A stretch of 64,000 nt of DNA, from contig NZ_BMVY01000002.1 of NCBI RefSeq assembly GCF_014650955.1, positions 186,001 to 250,000 on the forward strand, read 5' to 3'. Of the stretch, positions 52,276 through 60,546 are shown piece by piece. Below the pieces are notes generated by a model that ran no database searches, had not been told where the DNA came from, and was given only the letters and a program-made list of their open reading frames with translations. This DNA is from Streptomyces tauricus. GTDB lineage: Bacteria > Actinomycetota > Actinomycetes > Streptomycetales > Streptomycetaceae. Position numbers and translations under genes: made by a program. Within the stretch, counting starts at the first letter, position 1. Every line of letters starts with the position of its first letter.

Positions 52276-52431
52276 GCTGCCTCCGTTCGACAATCCGCCC
52301 GACAGTCATAAAAACGATCGAGTGATTCAAAGGTCACCGAACCGATGCCGTTGATCGCCGCCCTCTCGCGCTCAGCCCCCTCACGAAGGACACTTGACAG
52401 CCAAGGAGTTGCTGCTGGAGGGGGACGCGAT

Positions 52432-55400
52432 ATGCGGGACAGCCATCGGGCGGAGGCCGAACGGCTGTTGGTCCGGGCCGTGGAGGAGGAGGTCCGGCGG
52501 TCGGGCGGCCGGGTCGACGGGAACGTACTGCTGTCGCGGGCGCGGGCCTCGCTGGACACCATGGCGCAGACGGCCGCGGAGGAGTACGAGGCCTACACGA
52601 ACGCGACGGACGAGGCCGAGGCGGGCCGGCTGACCTTCGGGCAGCGCTACGCGCGCGAGGGCGCCGGAACTCCCCTGCTGGTGGCGGCCGTCGCCGCCCT
52701 CGCGGCCGTGGTGGCCGACCTGGCACTCGGCACCGGCGGGGGCACGGCCGTGGGCGCAGGCGTGATCGTCGGCGCCACGGGCGCCGCGGCCACCGTGGCG
52801 AAGGTGACGGCGTCCCATCTGCCGGCCGCGAGCCGCCGGGCGGGAGCCCTCGGCCAGCCCGGCGGGCCCGAACAGCTGCGCCTGACCTGGCTGACCGCCC
52901 TGGAGGTCCGCGGGATCCGCCCCTTCTTCGACCAGCAGCGCGTGTTCAACGCCGCCACCGGAGCGAAGAAGGGCGCACCCCAGCTGCGGCGTACGGACAA
53001 GAGCGCGGCAGCCCGCCGCCGCAGTGTCCTGGAGCAGTCGTTCGGGCAACTCCCCGAGCCGGTAGGGCCGTTCGCGGGCCGCCGCCAGGAGCTGCTGCGG
53101 ATCGCGCAGTGGGTGCACGCGGCCCGCGCGAGCACCGAGACCAAACCGACGGTGGTCGTCCTGCACGGCGCGCCGGGCTCCGGCCGCAGCACCCTCGCCG
53201 TCCGCGCCGCGCACGAGCTGAAGGACCAGTTCCGCGGCGCGTGCGTGGTGGACCTGCGGGGCGACAGCGCGGAGGAACCGCCGCTCACCACCCGCGACGC
53301 GCTGCTGCACCTGCTGAACCGGCTGGGCGCGCCCCGCGAACAACTCCTGTTCCGTGAGCGTTCCTCGCAGGACCAGCAGGTCAGACGGCTCGCCGAGCTG
53401 TACCACCAGCATCTGACGGGCCTGCCCGTGACGATCGTGCTGGACGACGCGAGCGACCTGGAGCAGGTACGCACGCTGGTCCCGGAGCGCTCCGACAGCC
53501 TGGTCGTCGTCACCACCCGCAAACCCCTGGACCTGCCCGCCGACCTGCCCGCCTGGGTGCACCAGCTCGCGGTGGAACCGCTGGCCGCGCCGGGCGCCGA
53601 GGAGCTGCTGAAGGAGTCCGCCCAGGACGCCTCGGCCCCGTACGACGCCGAAGCCACGGATGAGATCAGGGAGTTGTGCGGCGGGCTGCCCCTGGCGCTG
53701 CGCGTCGCGGGTTCGTCCCTCGGTCCGCGCACGCCCCGCCGGCTCGCCACCGACCTGGCGGCGTACGGCCCGGTCGAGCCGGTCGAACGGGTGCTGTGGC
53801 TGCGCTACACGGACCAGCCGGACCCGGCGAGGCGGTTGCTGCGGCGGCTCGCCCTGGCGGGCCGCGCCTCGCTGGGCGCCGCCGCGGCGGCCGCGCTGCT
53901 GGCGACGGACGAGCCGGAGGCGACCCGCCATCTGGAGGCCCTGTCCCGCGCCGGTCTGATCGACCACGTCCGCGGCAGCCGCTACCGCCTGCACGATCTC
54001 GTACGGGCCTTCGCGCAGGCCCGCCTCCTCGACGAGGAGGACCCGGCGGAGCGCACGGCGGCGCAGGAACGTCTCATCGTGAACTACGGGGAGCTGGCCG
54101 ACTCGGTGATCCGCCTGGTCGACGGCAAGACGTCCACCCGTGCGGATACCTCTTTCCAATCGAGCACGGTCGGGCCGCACGGGTTCACCTCGCTGGACGC
54201 GGCCCTGCGCTGGCTGGACGACGAGTCGAGCTTCATCACGGCGGCGCTGCGGCACGCGGAGGGCGTCGACCAGGCGGCGGTGCTCAACCTCCTGGGCGCC
54301 CTGTGCGACTACTGCCTGCTGCGCGGCGACCTCTACCGGCTGGGCGAGATCAGCGAGCTGACGCAGGCCGTCGACCAGGGCCTGCTGGTGCGCTCGGTCC
54401 AGTGGCGCACGGGCATCGCGGCCCGTCAGCTCGGTGAACTCGACAAGGCCCGTACGACGCTGACGTCGGTGGTCGACCTCTACTTCGAGGCCCATCACGA
54501 CGCGGGCGCGGCACGGGCACTGTGCTCGCTCGGCATCACCCTGCACCACCAGGGCAACCTCACCGAGGCGGCGGTCAAGCTCCAGGAGGCCCTGGACCTC
54601 CAGGCCTCCCCCACCCTCGCGGCGGACCGCGCCTGGACGATGCACGCGCTGGCAGCCGTGGAACGGGACCGGGCGAGGCTGCGCGAGGCGCTCGACCTCC
54701 TGACCCGGGCCCTGGACCTGCACCGCGAGGGCGAGTCCGTGCACGGCGAGGCCTGGGCCCACTACCAGCTCGGCCAGTTGGGCCTGCGCATGGGCGACGT
54801 ACCGCGCGCCGAGTCCGAACTCCGCGACGCCCTCGACCTGTACGGGCGCACCCGCGACGCCCGCGGCGAGGCCTGGGCGCTGACCCAGCTGGCCCGGGCC
54901 CGGCTGGTCGACGGCGACCCGTCCGCCGCCGTGGACGGTCTGCGCCAGGCGGCCTCCCGCCACCGCGAGAACGAGGACGCCCGGGGCGAGGCCTGGACGG
55001 TGTACTACCTGGGCCAGTCGCTGGAGGAGACGGGCAACCTCGACCAGGCGGTCCGCGAACTGGAACGCTCCCGCACGATGTTCTCCCGCATCCGCGACGT
55101 CTACGGCCTGGCCTGCGCCCGCCACCACTCGGCGCGGGTGACCCGCGACCAGCGCGCCGCGCAGACCGGCTCGCTGCGCAACTCCGGCTTCGCCCGGCAG
55201 CTCCTGGTCGACGCACGGGCCGACTTCCACCGCATCGGTGTCGCCCACGGGGAGGCGTGGACCTGCCTGGAACTGGCGGTGGTGGACGCGGGCAACGCCC
55301 GTACGCAGCCGGCGCTGGCCCTGTGCGACGAGGCGACCGCGCTCTTCGCCTCCTACGGCGACCGCCGCGGCGAGGACTGGGCCCGCTTCCTGCGCTGCAC

Positions 55401-55653
55401 GCTCCTGCCGTACGCCTCCCCCGGCGGCGTCGAGGTGGGCACGGCCGTCGCCCAGGAGGAGCTGTCCCAGCTCTCCCGCACCGGCCACCCGTCCCGCGAC
55501 GGAAAGCTGGACGACTACATCGAGGCGTACCAGCTCCTCCTGGAACGAGGAGCCGACCTGGAGGCCGGCTGGCAGGCCTGGCGCCTGGGAATGGTCCCGA
55601 ACCGCCACGCACGGGAGGTCATGGGGGTGGCGGTCTCGACGGAGCGGGCGTGA
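52432..55653 (+). CDS. STAND-type NTPase with TPR repeats and N-terminal membrane segment
   Basis: 1073 aa from ATG 52432 (GGAGGGGG upstream). A helical N-terminus is followed by two close hydrophobic segments (PLLVAAVAALAAVVADLAL, VGAGVIVGATGAAATV). The NTPase domain has P-loop HGAPGSGRSTLAV, in which the usual Lys is Arg252, Walker B VTIVLDDASDL and the later GLPLALRVAG motif of NB-ARC proteins. From about residue 620, GEAW-containing TPR-like repeats run to the C-terminus. Such proteins act as signal-sensing switches in regulation or defence; the target is unknown. It is monocistronic, with a hairpin after the stop. Confidence 0.85.
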   Translation: MRDSHRAEAERLLVRAVEEEVRRSGGRVDGNVLLSRARASLDTMAQTAAEEYEAYTNATDEAEAGRLTFGQRYAREGAGTPLLVAAVAALAAVVADLALGTGGGTAVGAGVIVGATGAAATVAKVTASHLPAASRRAGALGQPGGPEQLRLTWLTALEVRGIRPFFDQQRVFNAATGAKKGAPQLRRTDKSAAARRRSVLEQSFGQLPEPVGPFAGRRQELLRIAQWVHAARASTETKPTVVVLHGAPGSGRSTLAVRAAHELKDQFRGACVVDLRGDSAEEPPLTTRDALLHLLNRLGAPREQLLFRERSSQDQQVRRLAELYHQHLTGLPVTIVLDDASDLEQVRTLVPERSDSLVVVTTRKPLDLPADLPAWVHQLAVEPLAAPGAEELLKESAQDASAPYDAEATDEIRELCGGLPLALRVAGSSLGPRTPRRLATDLAAYGPVEPVERVLWLRYTDQPDPARRLLRRLALAGRASLGAAAAAALLATDEPEATRHLEALSRAGLIDHVRGSRYRLHDLVRAFAQARLLDEEDPAERTAAQERLIVNYGELADSVIRLVDGKTSTRADTSFQSSTVGPHGFTSLDAALRWLDDESSFITAALRHAEGVDQAAVLNLLGALCDYCLLRGDLYRLGEISELTQAVDQGLLVRSVQWRTGIAARQLGELDKARTTLTSVVDLYFEAHHDAGAARALCSLGITLHHQGNLTEAAVKLQEALDLQASPTLAADRAWTMHALAAVERDRARLREALDLLTRALDLHREGESVHGEAWAHYQLGQLGLRMGDVPRAESELRDALDLYGRTRDARGEAWALTQLARARLVDGDPSAAVDGLRQAASRHRENEDARGEAWTVYYLGQSLEETGNLDQAVRELERSRTMFSRIRDVYGLACARHHSARVTRDQRAAQTGSLRNSGFARQLLVDARADFHRIGVAHGEAWTCLELAVVDAGNARTQPALALCDEATALFASYGDRRGEDWARFLRCTLLPYASPGGVEVGTAVAQEELSQLSRTGHPSRDGKLDDYIEAYQLLLERGADLEAGWQAWRLGMVPNRHAREVMGVAVSTERA

Positions 55654-55752
55654 CGGCGTGAGCCGGCGGGTTACGACCCGATGGCCGACTACCCGACGGC
55701 CCACTACCCGGCGGGCCGTGGGACAGCGTCCGTGAGGTGGCGGTGGGTGTGG

Positions 55753-55789
55753 CTGATCCGGTGACGCCTCCTGGGCATCACCGGATCAG
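55753..55789. terminator. Hairpin between convergent genes
   Basis: CTGATCCGGTGA and its exact complement TCACCGGATCAG are separated by 13 bases. It lies between the STAND gene and the convergent small membrane protein gene, so it may end both transcripts. Confidence 0.8.
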
Positions 55790-55815
55790 GGCACGGGTCC
55801 GGTCGTCTACGGGGC

Positions 55816-56097
55816 TCAGCCCTTCGCGGGCGAAGCCGTCCCCCCGGAACCGGAGCCGGCCGACCCCGCCGGGCCCGTCGCGCCGGATGTCGCCTTTCCG
55901 GCGGGATCGGCCTTCGGGTCGGCGTCCTCCTTGAAGTCCACCCTTGTCAGCTGCCGGTTCATGGACTTCATCAGGCCCCAGACCGCCAGGGCCATCACCG
56001 CGAAGACGATGAAGCCGAGGACACCGGGGGTGACCTTGTTCTCGTCGACCTCCTTGGCGAGGGGGACGAGGTGCGTCAGTGCCAGGCTTGCGCTCAT
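55816..56097 (-). CDS. Small single-span membrane protein downstream of mca
   Basis: 93 aa from ATG 56097, one base after the mca stop (an ATG at 56106 would overlap mca). One helix (PGVLGFIVFAVMALAVWGLM) is followed by a basic patch and a Gly/Ala/Ser/Pro-rich tail. I do not recognise a characterised function. The tight linkage to mca is consistent with co-transcription, as for similar small proteins after mca in actinomycetes. Confidence 0.75.
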   Translation of the reverse strand: MSASLALTHLVPLAKEVDENKVTPGVLGFIVFAVMALAVWGLMKSMNRQLTRVDFKEDADPKADPAGKATSGATGPAGSAGSGSGGTASPAKG

Positions 56098-56098
56098 A

Positions 56099-56980
56099 TC
56101 AGGCATTGTCGCGGATGCCCGCGAAGAGGTCGTCCTCGGGGAGGGATGTGTCGACGAGGGACTTCGCCAGCTCGTACTCCTCCGTCGGCCAGACCTCCTT
56201 CTGGAGCTCCATCGGGACGCGGAACCAGCCGCCCTCGGGGTCGATCTGCGTGGCGTGCGCGATGAGGGCCTTGTCGCGGATCTCGTAGAAGTCCGCGCAC
56301 GGCACGTGCGTCGTCAGCGTGCGCTCGGTGCGCTCGAACTCGTCCCACCGCTTGAGCCAGTCCCCGTACGGCGACTCCAGGCCCCGGTCCAGCATGGCGT
56401 GGTGCAGCGCCTCGGTGCGGGGACGGTTGAAGCCCTGGTTGTAGTAGAGCTTCTGCGACTGGAAGGCCGGGCCGAACTCCGACTCCGGGTACTTCTCGGT
56501 GTCCGCCGCGCCCTCGAACGCCACCATCGAGATCTTGTGGGTCATGATGTGGTCCGGGTGCGGATAGCCGCCGTTCTCGTCGTAGGTGGTGATCACCTGC
56601 GGACGGAACGAGCGGATCTTGCGGACCAGCTCGCCCGCGGCCTTGTCGACGTCCTCCAGGGCGAAACAGCCCTCGGGAAGCGGCGGCAGCGGGTCGCCCT
56701 CGGGCAGGCCCGAGTCCACGAAGCCCAGCCATTCCTGCTTGACGCCGAGGATCTCGCGGGCCTCGTCCATCTCCTTCTTGCGCACCTCGTGGATGTGCTC
56801 CTCGACGTACTTGTCGCCCTGCAGCTTGGGGTTGAGGATGGAGCCGCGCTCCCCGCCCGTGCAGGTCACGACCAGCACGTCCACCCCTTCGGACACGTAC
56901 TTCGCCATGGTGGCCGCGCCCTTCGACGACTCGTCGTCGGGGTGGGCGTGGACGGCCATCAGTCGCAGCTGGTCAGTCAA
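56099..56980 (-). CDS. mca: Mycothiol S-conjugate amidase
   Basis: 293 aa from TTG 56980 (GAGG eight bases upstream). Zinc motifs of the MshB/Mca family are clear: VHAHPDDESSKGAATMAKY and YPHPDHIMTHKIS. The segments GGERGSILNPK and GFVDSGLPEGD are typical of Mca rather than MshB. It cleaves mycothiol conjugates of electrophiles to mercapturic acids, which are exported, in the cytoplasm. Its presence confirms the actinobacterial origin of the window. It is divergent from the DUF4307 gene. Confidence 0.95.
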   Translation of the reverse strand: MTDQLRLMAVHAHPDDESSKGAATMAKYVSEGVDVLVVTCTGGERGSILNPKLQGDKYVEEHIHEVRKKEMDEAREILGVKQEWLGFVDSGLPEGDPLPPLPEGCFALEDVDKAAGELVRKIRSFRPQVITTYDENGGYPHPDHIMTHKISMVAFEGAADTEKYPESEFGPAFQSQKLYYNQGFNRPRTEALHHAMLDRGLESPYGDWLKRWDEFERTERTLTTHVPCADFYEIRDKALIAHATQIDPEGGWFRVPMELQKEVWPTEEYELAKSLVDTSLPEDDLFAGIRDNA

Positions 56981-57161
56981 GACTCAATCCTCAGTAAGTC
57001 GGCGCCCCCGTGTGAAGCGGCGCAATCCATAGGGGTCGTCCCGTAGGGACGTCGATGAGGGGCGGCGGTCGGGTGACAGGTGGGAGCTTCTATAGTGACC
57101 GAACCGGAGGGTGAAAAATTCCGGGCCCCGGCCCGGCGCACCCGCCTCGGAAAGGATGATC

Positions 57162-57554
57162 ATGAGTACGGTGCAACTGCCCGAGGGCCGGTACGGCCGC
57201 TCCGCGGACGCGCGCGCCGACCGCAGACTCAAGGTCATCGGTTCCGTGCTCGGGGTCGCCCTGCTCGCGTTGATCGGCTATTTCGCCTTTCACTACGTGG
57301 CCGGCAACAAGATCAGTGCCGAGGTGATCAGTTTCGACGCCTCGGATTCCTCCGTGAAGGTGCATCTCGAGGTCCGCAAGGACTCGGGTGTGACGGGTTA
57401 CTGCACGATCCGGTCCCAGGCTGAGGACGGCGCCGAGGTCGGCCGCGCGGACTTCCGGTTCGACCAGGACTCGACCCGCGTCGACAAGGTCCTGACCCTG
57501 CGCACGACGGCCCCCGGCACGACCGCGGAACTCCTCGGCTGTCACGCGGACTGA
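57162..57554 (+). CDS. DUF4307 domain-containing membrane protein
   Basis: 130 aa from ATG 57162, with AAAGG six bases upstream. The N-terminus RYGRSADARADRRLKVIGSV is followed by one helix (GVALLALIGYFAFHYVAG) and an extracytoplasmic beta domain (ISFDASDSSVKVHLEVRKDS, GYCTIRSQAEDGAEVGR). It matches the actinobacterial DUF4307 pattern, whose function is unknown. It is divergent from mca and upstream of greA, with a 269-base gap that holds a possible -10 (TAGGCT near 57738) but no gene. Confidence 0.85.
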   Translation: MSTVQLPEGRYGRSADARADRRLKVIGSVLGVALLALIGYFAFHYVAGNKISAEVISFDASDSSVKVHLEVRKDSGVTGYCTIRSQAEDGAEVGRADFRFDQDSTRVDKVLTLRTTAPGTTAELLGCHAD

Positions 57555-57823
57555 GCAGCGGACCGGCCCCCGGGACCCGTTCGCTCCGGGCTCTGCCCCA
57601 CCGTGCGGACCGTGCGACTGCGTGGCCACACCGGACCACACGCGACACTGACGGATGTCACTCCGAACACCTCCGCGCTGACCTGCGTGGACGTAATTCT
57701 GATGGCTTATGTCCTCCCCCTTCGGCCCGTGAATTGTTAGGCTCGTGGTTTCGCCCACCCGAGAAGGAACATTCTTCTGGGTAGGGCGATGCTTTGTATT
57801 CCCAGTACCTACGAGGAGCACCT

Positions 57824-58321
57824 GTGACCCAGACCAGCGAGAACGTCACCTGGCTGACCCAGGAGGCGTACAACCAGCTCAGGGCCGAGCTGGAGCACCT
57901 GTCTGGTCCTGCGCGCACGGAGATCGCAGCCAAGATCGCGGCCGCGCGCGAGGAGGGCGATCTGCGTGAGAACGGCGGGTACCACGCGGCCAAGGAGGAG
58001 CAGGGCAAGATGGAGCTCCGGGTGCGCCAGCTGACCCAGCTCCTGGAGAACGCCAAGGTGGGCGAGGCTCCGTCGGCCGGTGGTGCGGTCGCGCCCGGCA
58101 TGGTCGTCACCATCGCCTTCGACGGCGACGAGGACGACACGCTCACCTTCCTGCTCGCCTCGCGCGAATACGCGAGCTCCGACATCGAGACGTACTCGCC
58201 GCAGTCCCCGCTGGGCTCCGGTGTGAACGGCAAGAAGATCGGTGAGGACGCCCAGTACGAGCTGCCGAACGGCAAGCTCGCCTCGGTGAAGGTCCTCGAA
58301 GCCAAGCCGTACGCCGCCTAA
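57824..58321 (+). CDS. greA: Transcription elongation factor GreA
   Basis: 165 aa from GTG 57824 (GAGGAG upstream), the usual GreA length. The coiled-coil N-terminus has YNQLRAELEHLSGPARTEIAAKI and DLRENGGYHAAKEEQGKMELR with the acidic tip residues that reach the polymerase active site. The C-terminal domain has YSPQSPLGSGVNGKKIGE. It stimulates cleavage of backtracked RNA. An intrinsic hairpin follows. Confidence 0.96.
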   Translation: MTQTSENVTWLTQEAYNQLRAELEHLSGPARTEIAAKIAAAREEGDLRENGGYHAAKEEQGKMELRVRQLTQLLENAKVGEAPSAGGAVAPGMVVTIAFDGDEDDTLTFLLASREYASSDIETYSPQSPLGSGVNGKKIGEDAQYELPNGKLASVKVLEAKPYAA

Positions 58322-58346
58322 CCCCGTCCGCGGCGTCGCCCTGGTG

Positions 58347-58377
58347 AGCCCCCGGTGCCTGCGCGCCGGGGGCTTCT
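58347..58377 (+). terminator. GC-rich hairpin terminator after greA
   Basis: AGCCCCCGG (58347-58355) pairs with CCGGGGGCT (58366-58374) around ten bases, followed by TCT. It lies 26 bases after the greA stop codon. Confidence 0.8.
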
Positions 58378-58420
58378 CCGTGCCCGGGCGCCGGGGGCTC
58401 CCCCGTGCCTGTTGAACTGT

Positions 58421-58459
58421 GCCCGCTCACCGGGCCCGCTCACCGTGCCCGCTCAGCCG
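58421..58459. repeat. 13-base tandem repeat across the end of the ABC permease gene
   Basis: Three copies of GCCCGCTCACCG(G/T), the last diverged, run from 58421 through the permease stop codon at 58453. A duplication of the 3' end of the gene would explain it. Confidence 0.6.
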
Positions 58460-59310
58460 TCCGCCTTGCGGTACTTGCGCACCGCCAGCGTCCGGAAGAG
58501 GACGATGATCAGTACGGACCAGATCACCGAGGCCCAGACGGGATGCTGCATGGGCCAGGCGCCTGACTCCACGACCCCCGGGTTGCCGAACAGCACCCGG
58601 CAGGCCTGCACCGTGGCACTGAACGGGTTCCACTCGGCGATGTGCCGCAGCCAGGGAGTCATCTGGCTGGAGTCCACGAAGGCGTTCGAGATGAAGGTGA
58701 CCGGGAACAGCCAGATGATCCCGCCCGAGGTCGCCGCCTCGGGGGTGCGCACGGACAGGCCGATCAGCGCGCCGATCCAGGTGAAGGCGTATCCCAGCAG
58801 GAGCAGCAGGCCGAAGGCCGCGATGACCCGGGCGGCGTTGGTCGGCTCGGCGGAACCGGTGCGCCAGCCCACGAGCAGCGCGACGATCGCGAGGACGAGC
58901 AGGGTGATCGCCGTCTGGACGAGGTCGGCGACGGTCCGGCCGGTGAGTACCGCGCCGCGGGCCATCGGCAGGGAGCGGAAGCGGTCGACGAGCCCCTTCT
59001 GCATGTCGTCCGCGATACCGGCGGCCGATCCCGCCGTGGCGAACGTGACCGTCTGCGCGAAGATGCCCGCCATCAGGAAGTTCTTGTAGACGTCCGGGTC
59101 GGTGGTGCTCCCGATCTGCATCGAGCCGCCGAAGACGTACGTGAACATGACCACGAACATCACCGGCTGGATGATCCCGAAGAGGATCATCTCGGGGATC
59201 CGGGTCATGCGGATCAGATTGCGCTTGGCGACGACCAGGGAGTCCCGGACGGACTGCCCGAGGGAGCCTCCCGGGACCGCGGTCCGCACGGCATCGGTCA
59301 CGGCGCTCAC
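58453..59310 (-). CDS. ABC-2 type transporter permease, DrrB-like
   Basis: 285 aa, six helices. The ABC-2 pattern of daunorubicin-type exporters is seen in FGIIQPVMFVVMFTYVFGGSM, DMQKGLVDRFRSLPMARGAVL, PEAATSGGIIWLFPVTFISNAFV and WLRHIAEWNPFSATVQACR. The ATG overlaps the upstream ATPase stop by four bases (ATGA). With that ATPase it should export a lipophilic compound, possibly an antibiotic or lipid. Confidence 0.92.
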   Translation of the reverse strand: MSAVTDAVRTAVPGGSLGQSVRDSLVVAKRNLIRMTRIPEMILFGIIQPVMFVVMFTYVFGGSMQIGSTTDPDVYKNFLMAGIFAQTVTFATAGSAAGIADDMQKGLVDRFRSLPMARGAVLTGRTVADLVQTAITLLVLAIVALLVGWRTGSAEPTNAARVIAAFGLLLLLGYAFTWIGALIGLSVRTPEAATSGGIIWLFPVTFISNAFVDSSQMTPWLRHIAEWNPFSATVQACRVLFGNPGVVESGAWPMQHPVWASVIWSVLIIVLFRTLAVRKYRKADG

Positions 59311-60344
59311 TTGGCGGCCTCCTTCTTGCGCTTGGATCCCCTGGACCCCTTTGATCCCTTGGGTCCTTCGGTGTCGGCGCTCTCGCCGTTCTCCGCGTCC
59401 TTCTGCTCGGCGAGGTGGCCGGTCAGGGACAGGAACACGTCGTCGAGCGTGGGGCGGCGCAGACCGATGTCGTCGATCTCGATGCCGCGGGCGTCCAGCT
59501 CACGGATGACCTCCGCGAGGAGCTTCGCGCCGCCGGAGACGGGCACGGTGAGCCGGCGGGTGTGGTCCTCGACGGTGGTCTCGCCCTTGCCGAAGCCCCG
59601 CAGGACCTCGGCCGCGGTCGCGATGTGCTCGCGGTCGTGCACCACGACCTCCACGCGCTCGCCGCCGGTACGGGCCTTGAGCTGGTCGGAGGTGCCGCGG
59701 GCGATGACCTTGCCGTGGTCGACGACGCAGATGTCGTGGGCGAGGTGGTCGGCCTCTTCGAGGTACTGGGTGGTCAGCAGCAGCGTCGTACCGCCGGAGA
59801 CCAGCTGTTTGATGACCTCCCACAACTGCTGCCGGTTGCGCGGGTCGAGGCCGGTCGTCGGTTCGTCCATGAACATGACCGGCGGTGAGACGACGAGCGC
59901 CGCCGCGAGGTCGAGCCGGCGGCGCATACCACCGGAGTACGTCTTCGCCGTCCGGTCGGCGGCCTCGGTGAGGTTGAACTGCTCCAGCAGCTCGATCGCG
60001 CGGACCTTCGCCTGCTTGGCCCTCATCTGGTAGAGCTGGCCGACCATGTGGAGGTTCTCGCGGCCCGTCAGATACTCGTCGACCGCGGCGAACTGACCGG
60101 ACAGACCGATCGAGCGCCGTACCTCGTTCGGGTGCTTGAGTACGTCGATGCCCGCGACGGTCGCCTTGCCGCTGTCGGGCCGGAGCAGGGTGGTGAGGCA
60201 GCGGACGGCGGTCGTCTTGCCCGCGCCGTTCGGCCCGAGGAGGCCGAGGACCGTGCCCTCCGGGACATCGAGATCGACGCCGTCCAGAGCCCTTACGTCG
60301 CCGAAGGTCTTCACCAGGCCTTCGGCGTAGATGGCGCCTGGCAT
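59307..60344 (-). CDS. ABC transporter ATP-binding protein, DrrA-like
   Basis: 345 aa. Walker A is LLGPNGAGKTTAVRCLTTL, the signature is YSGGMRRRLDLAAALV and Walker B is PVMFMDEPTTGLDPRNRQQL. The C-terminal extension after about residue 230 is the DrrA/DUF4162-type domain, followed by a Lys/Ser-rich tail (TEGPKGSKGSRGSKRKK). GGGAG lies six bases before the ATG. Upstream palindromes (60427-60492) indicate control by a dedicated repressor that is not encoded adjacent. Confidence 0.95.
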   Translation of the reverse strand: MPGAIYAEGLVKTFGDVRALDGVDLDVPEGTVLGLLGPNGAGKTTAVRCLTTLLRPDSGKATVAGIDVLKHPNEVRRSIGLSGQFAAVDEYLTGRENLHMVGQLYQMRAKQAKVRAIELLEQFNLTEAADRTAKTYSGGMRRRLDLAAALVVSPPVMFMDEPTTGLDPRNRQQLWEVIKQLVSGGTTLLLTTQYLEEADHLAHDICVVDHGKVIARGTSDQLKARTGGERVEVVVHDREHIATAAEVLRGFGKGETTVEDHTRRLTVPVSGGAKLLAEVIRELDARGIEIDDIGLRRPTLDDVFLSLTGHLAEQKDAENGESADTEGPKGSKGSRGSKRKKEAAK

Positions 60345-60426
60345 GTGAGTCTCCCAATGGGTTGGGGATCCGAGTGAAAGGTGATGAGTGGGCGATTATT
60401 TTCACCCGCTTTGCGCCTCCGGGCGA

Positions 60427-60492
60427 GCGAATATCGCACCTCACCCCGGCGGCCTGTGACGAGAGACACACCATAACGCGATGTATCGCGTT
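60427..60492. promoter_or_regulatory. Palindromic operators upstream of the DrrAB-like exporter
   Basis: AACGCGATGTATCGCGTT (60475-60492) is perfect: 8-base arms around GT. A related shorter palindrome GCGAATATCGC lies at 60427-60437. Both carry ATCGC halves and lie 83-148 bases upstream of the ATPase start codon. This arrangement is usual for PadR- or TetR-type repressors of exporters. Confidence 0.65.
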
Positions 60493-60546
60493 TCCTCAAG
60501 TGGTTTTCCCCGCTCGGTTCTCCCTGCGCGCCTCCCCCGCCCGACC

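Noticed and set aside
50959..52431. Integrative element with defined att sites around the recombinase
   Set aside because: I could not see flanking direct repeats or other element genes, so only the pseudogene is reported.
52381..55704. A 1107-codon minus-strand frame opposite the STAND gene
   Set aside because: It is Arg/Gly/Gln/Val-rich without domains. The plus strand carries clear P-loop and TPR sequence.
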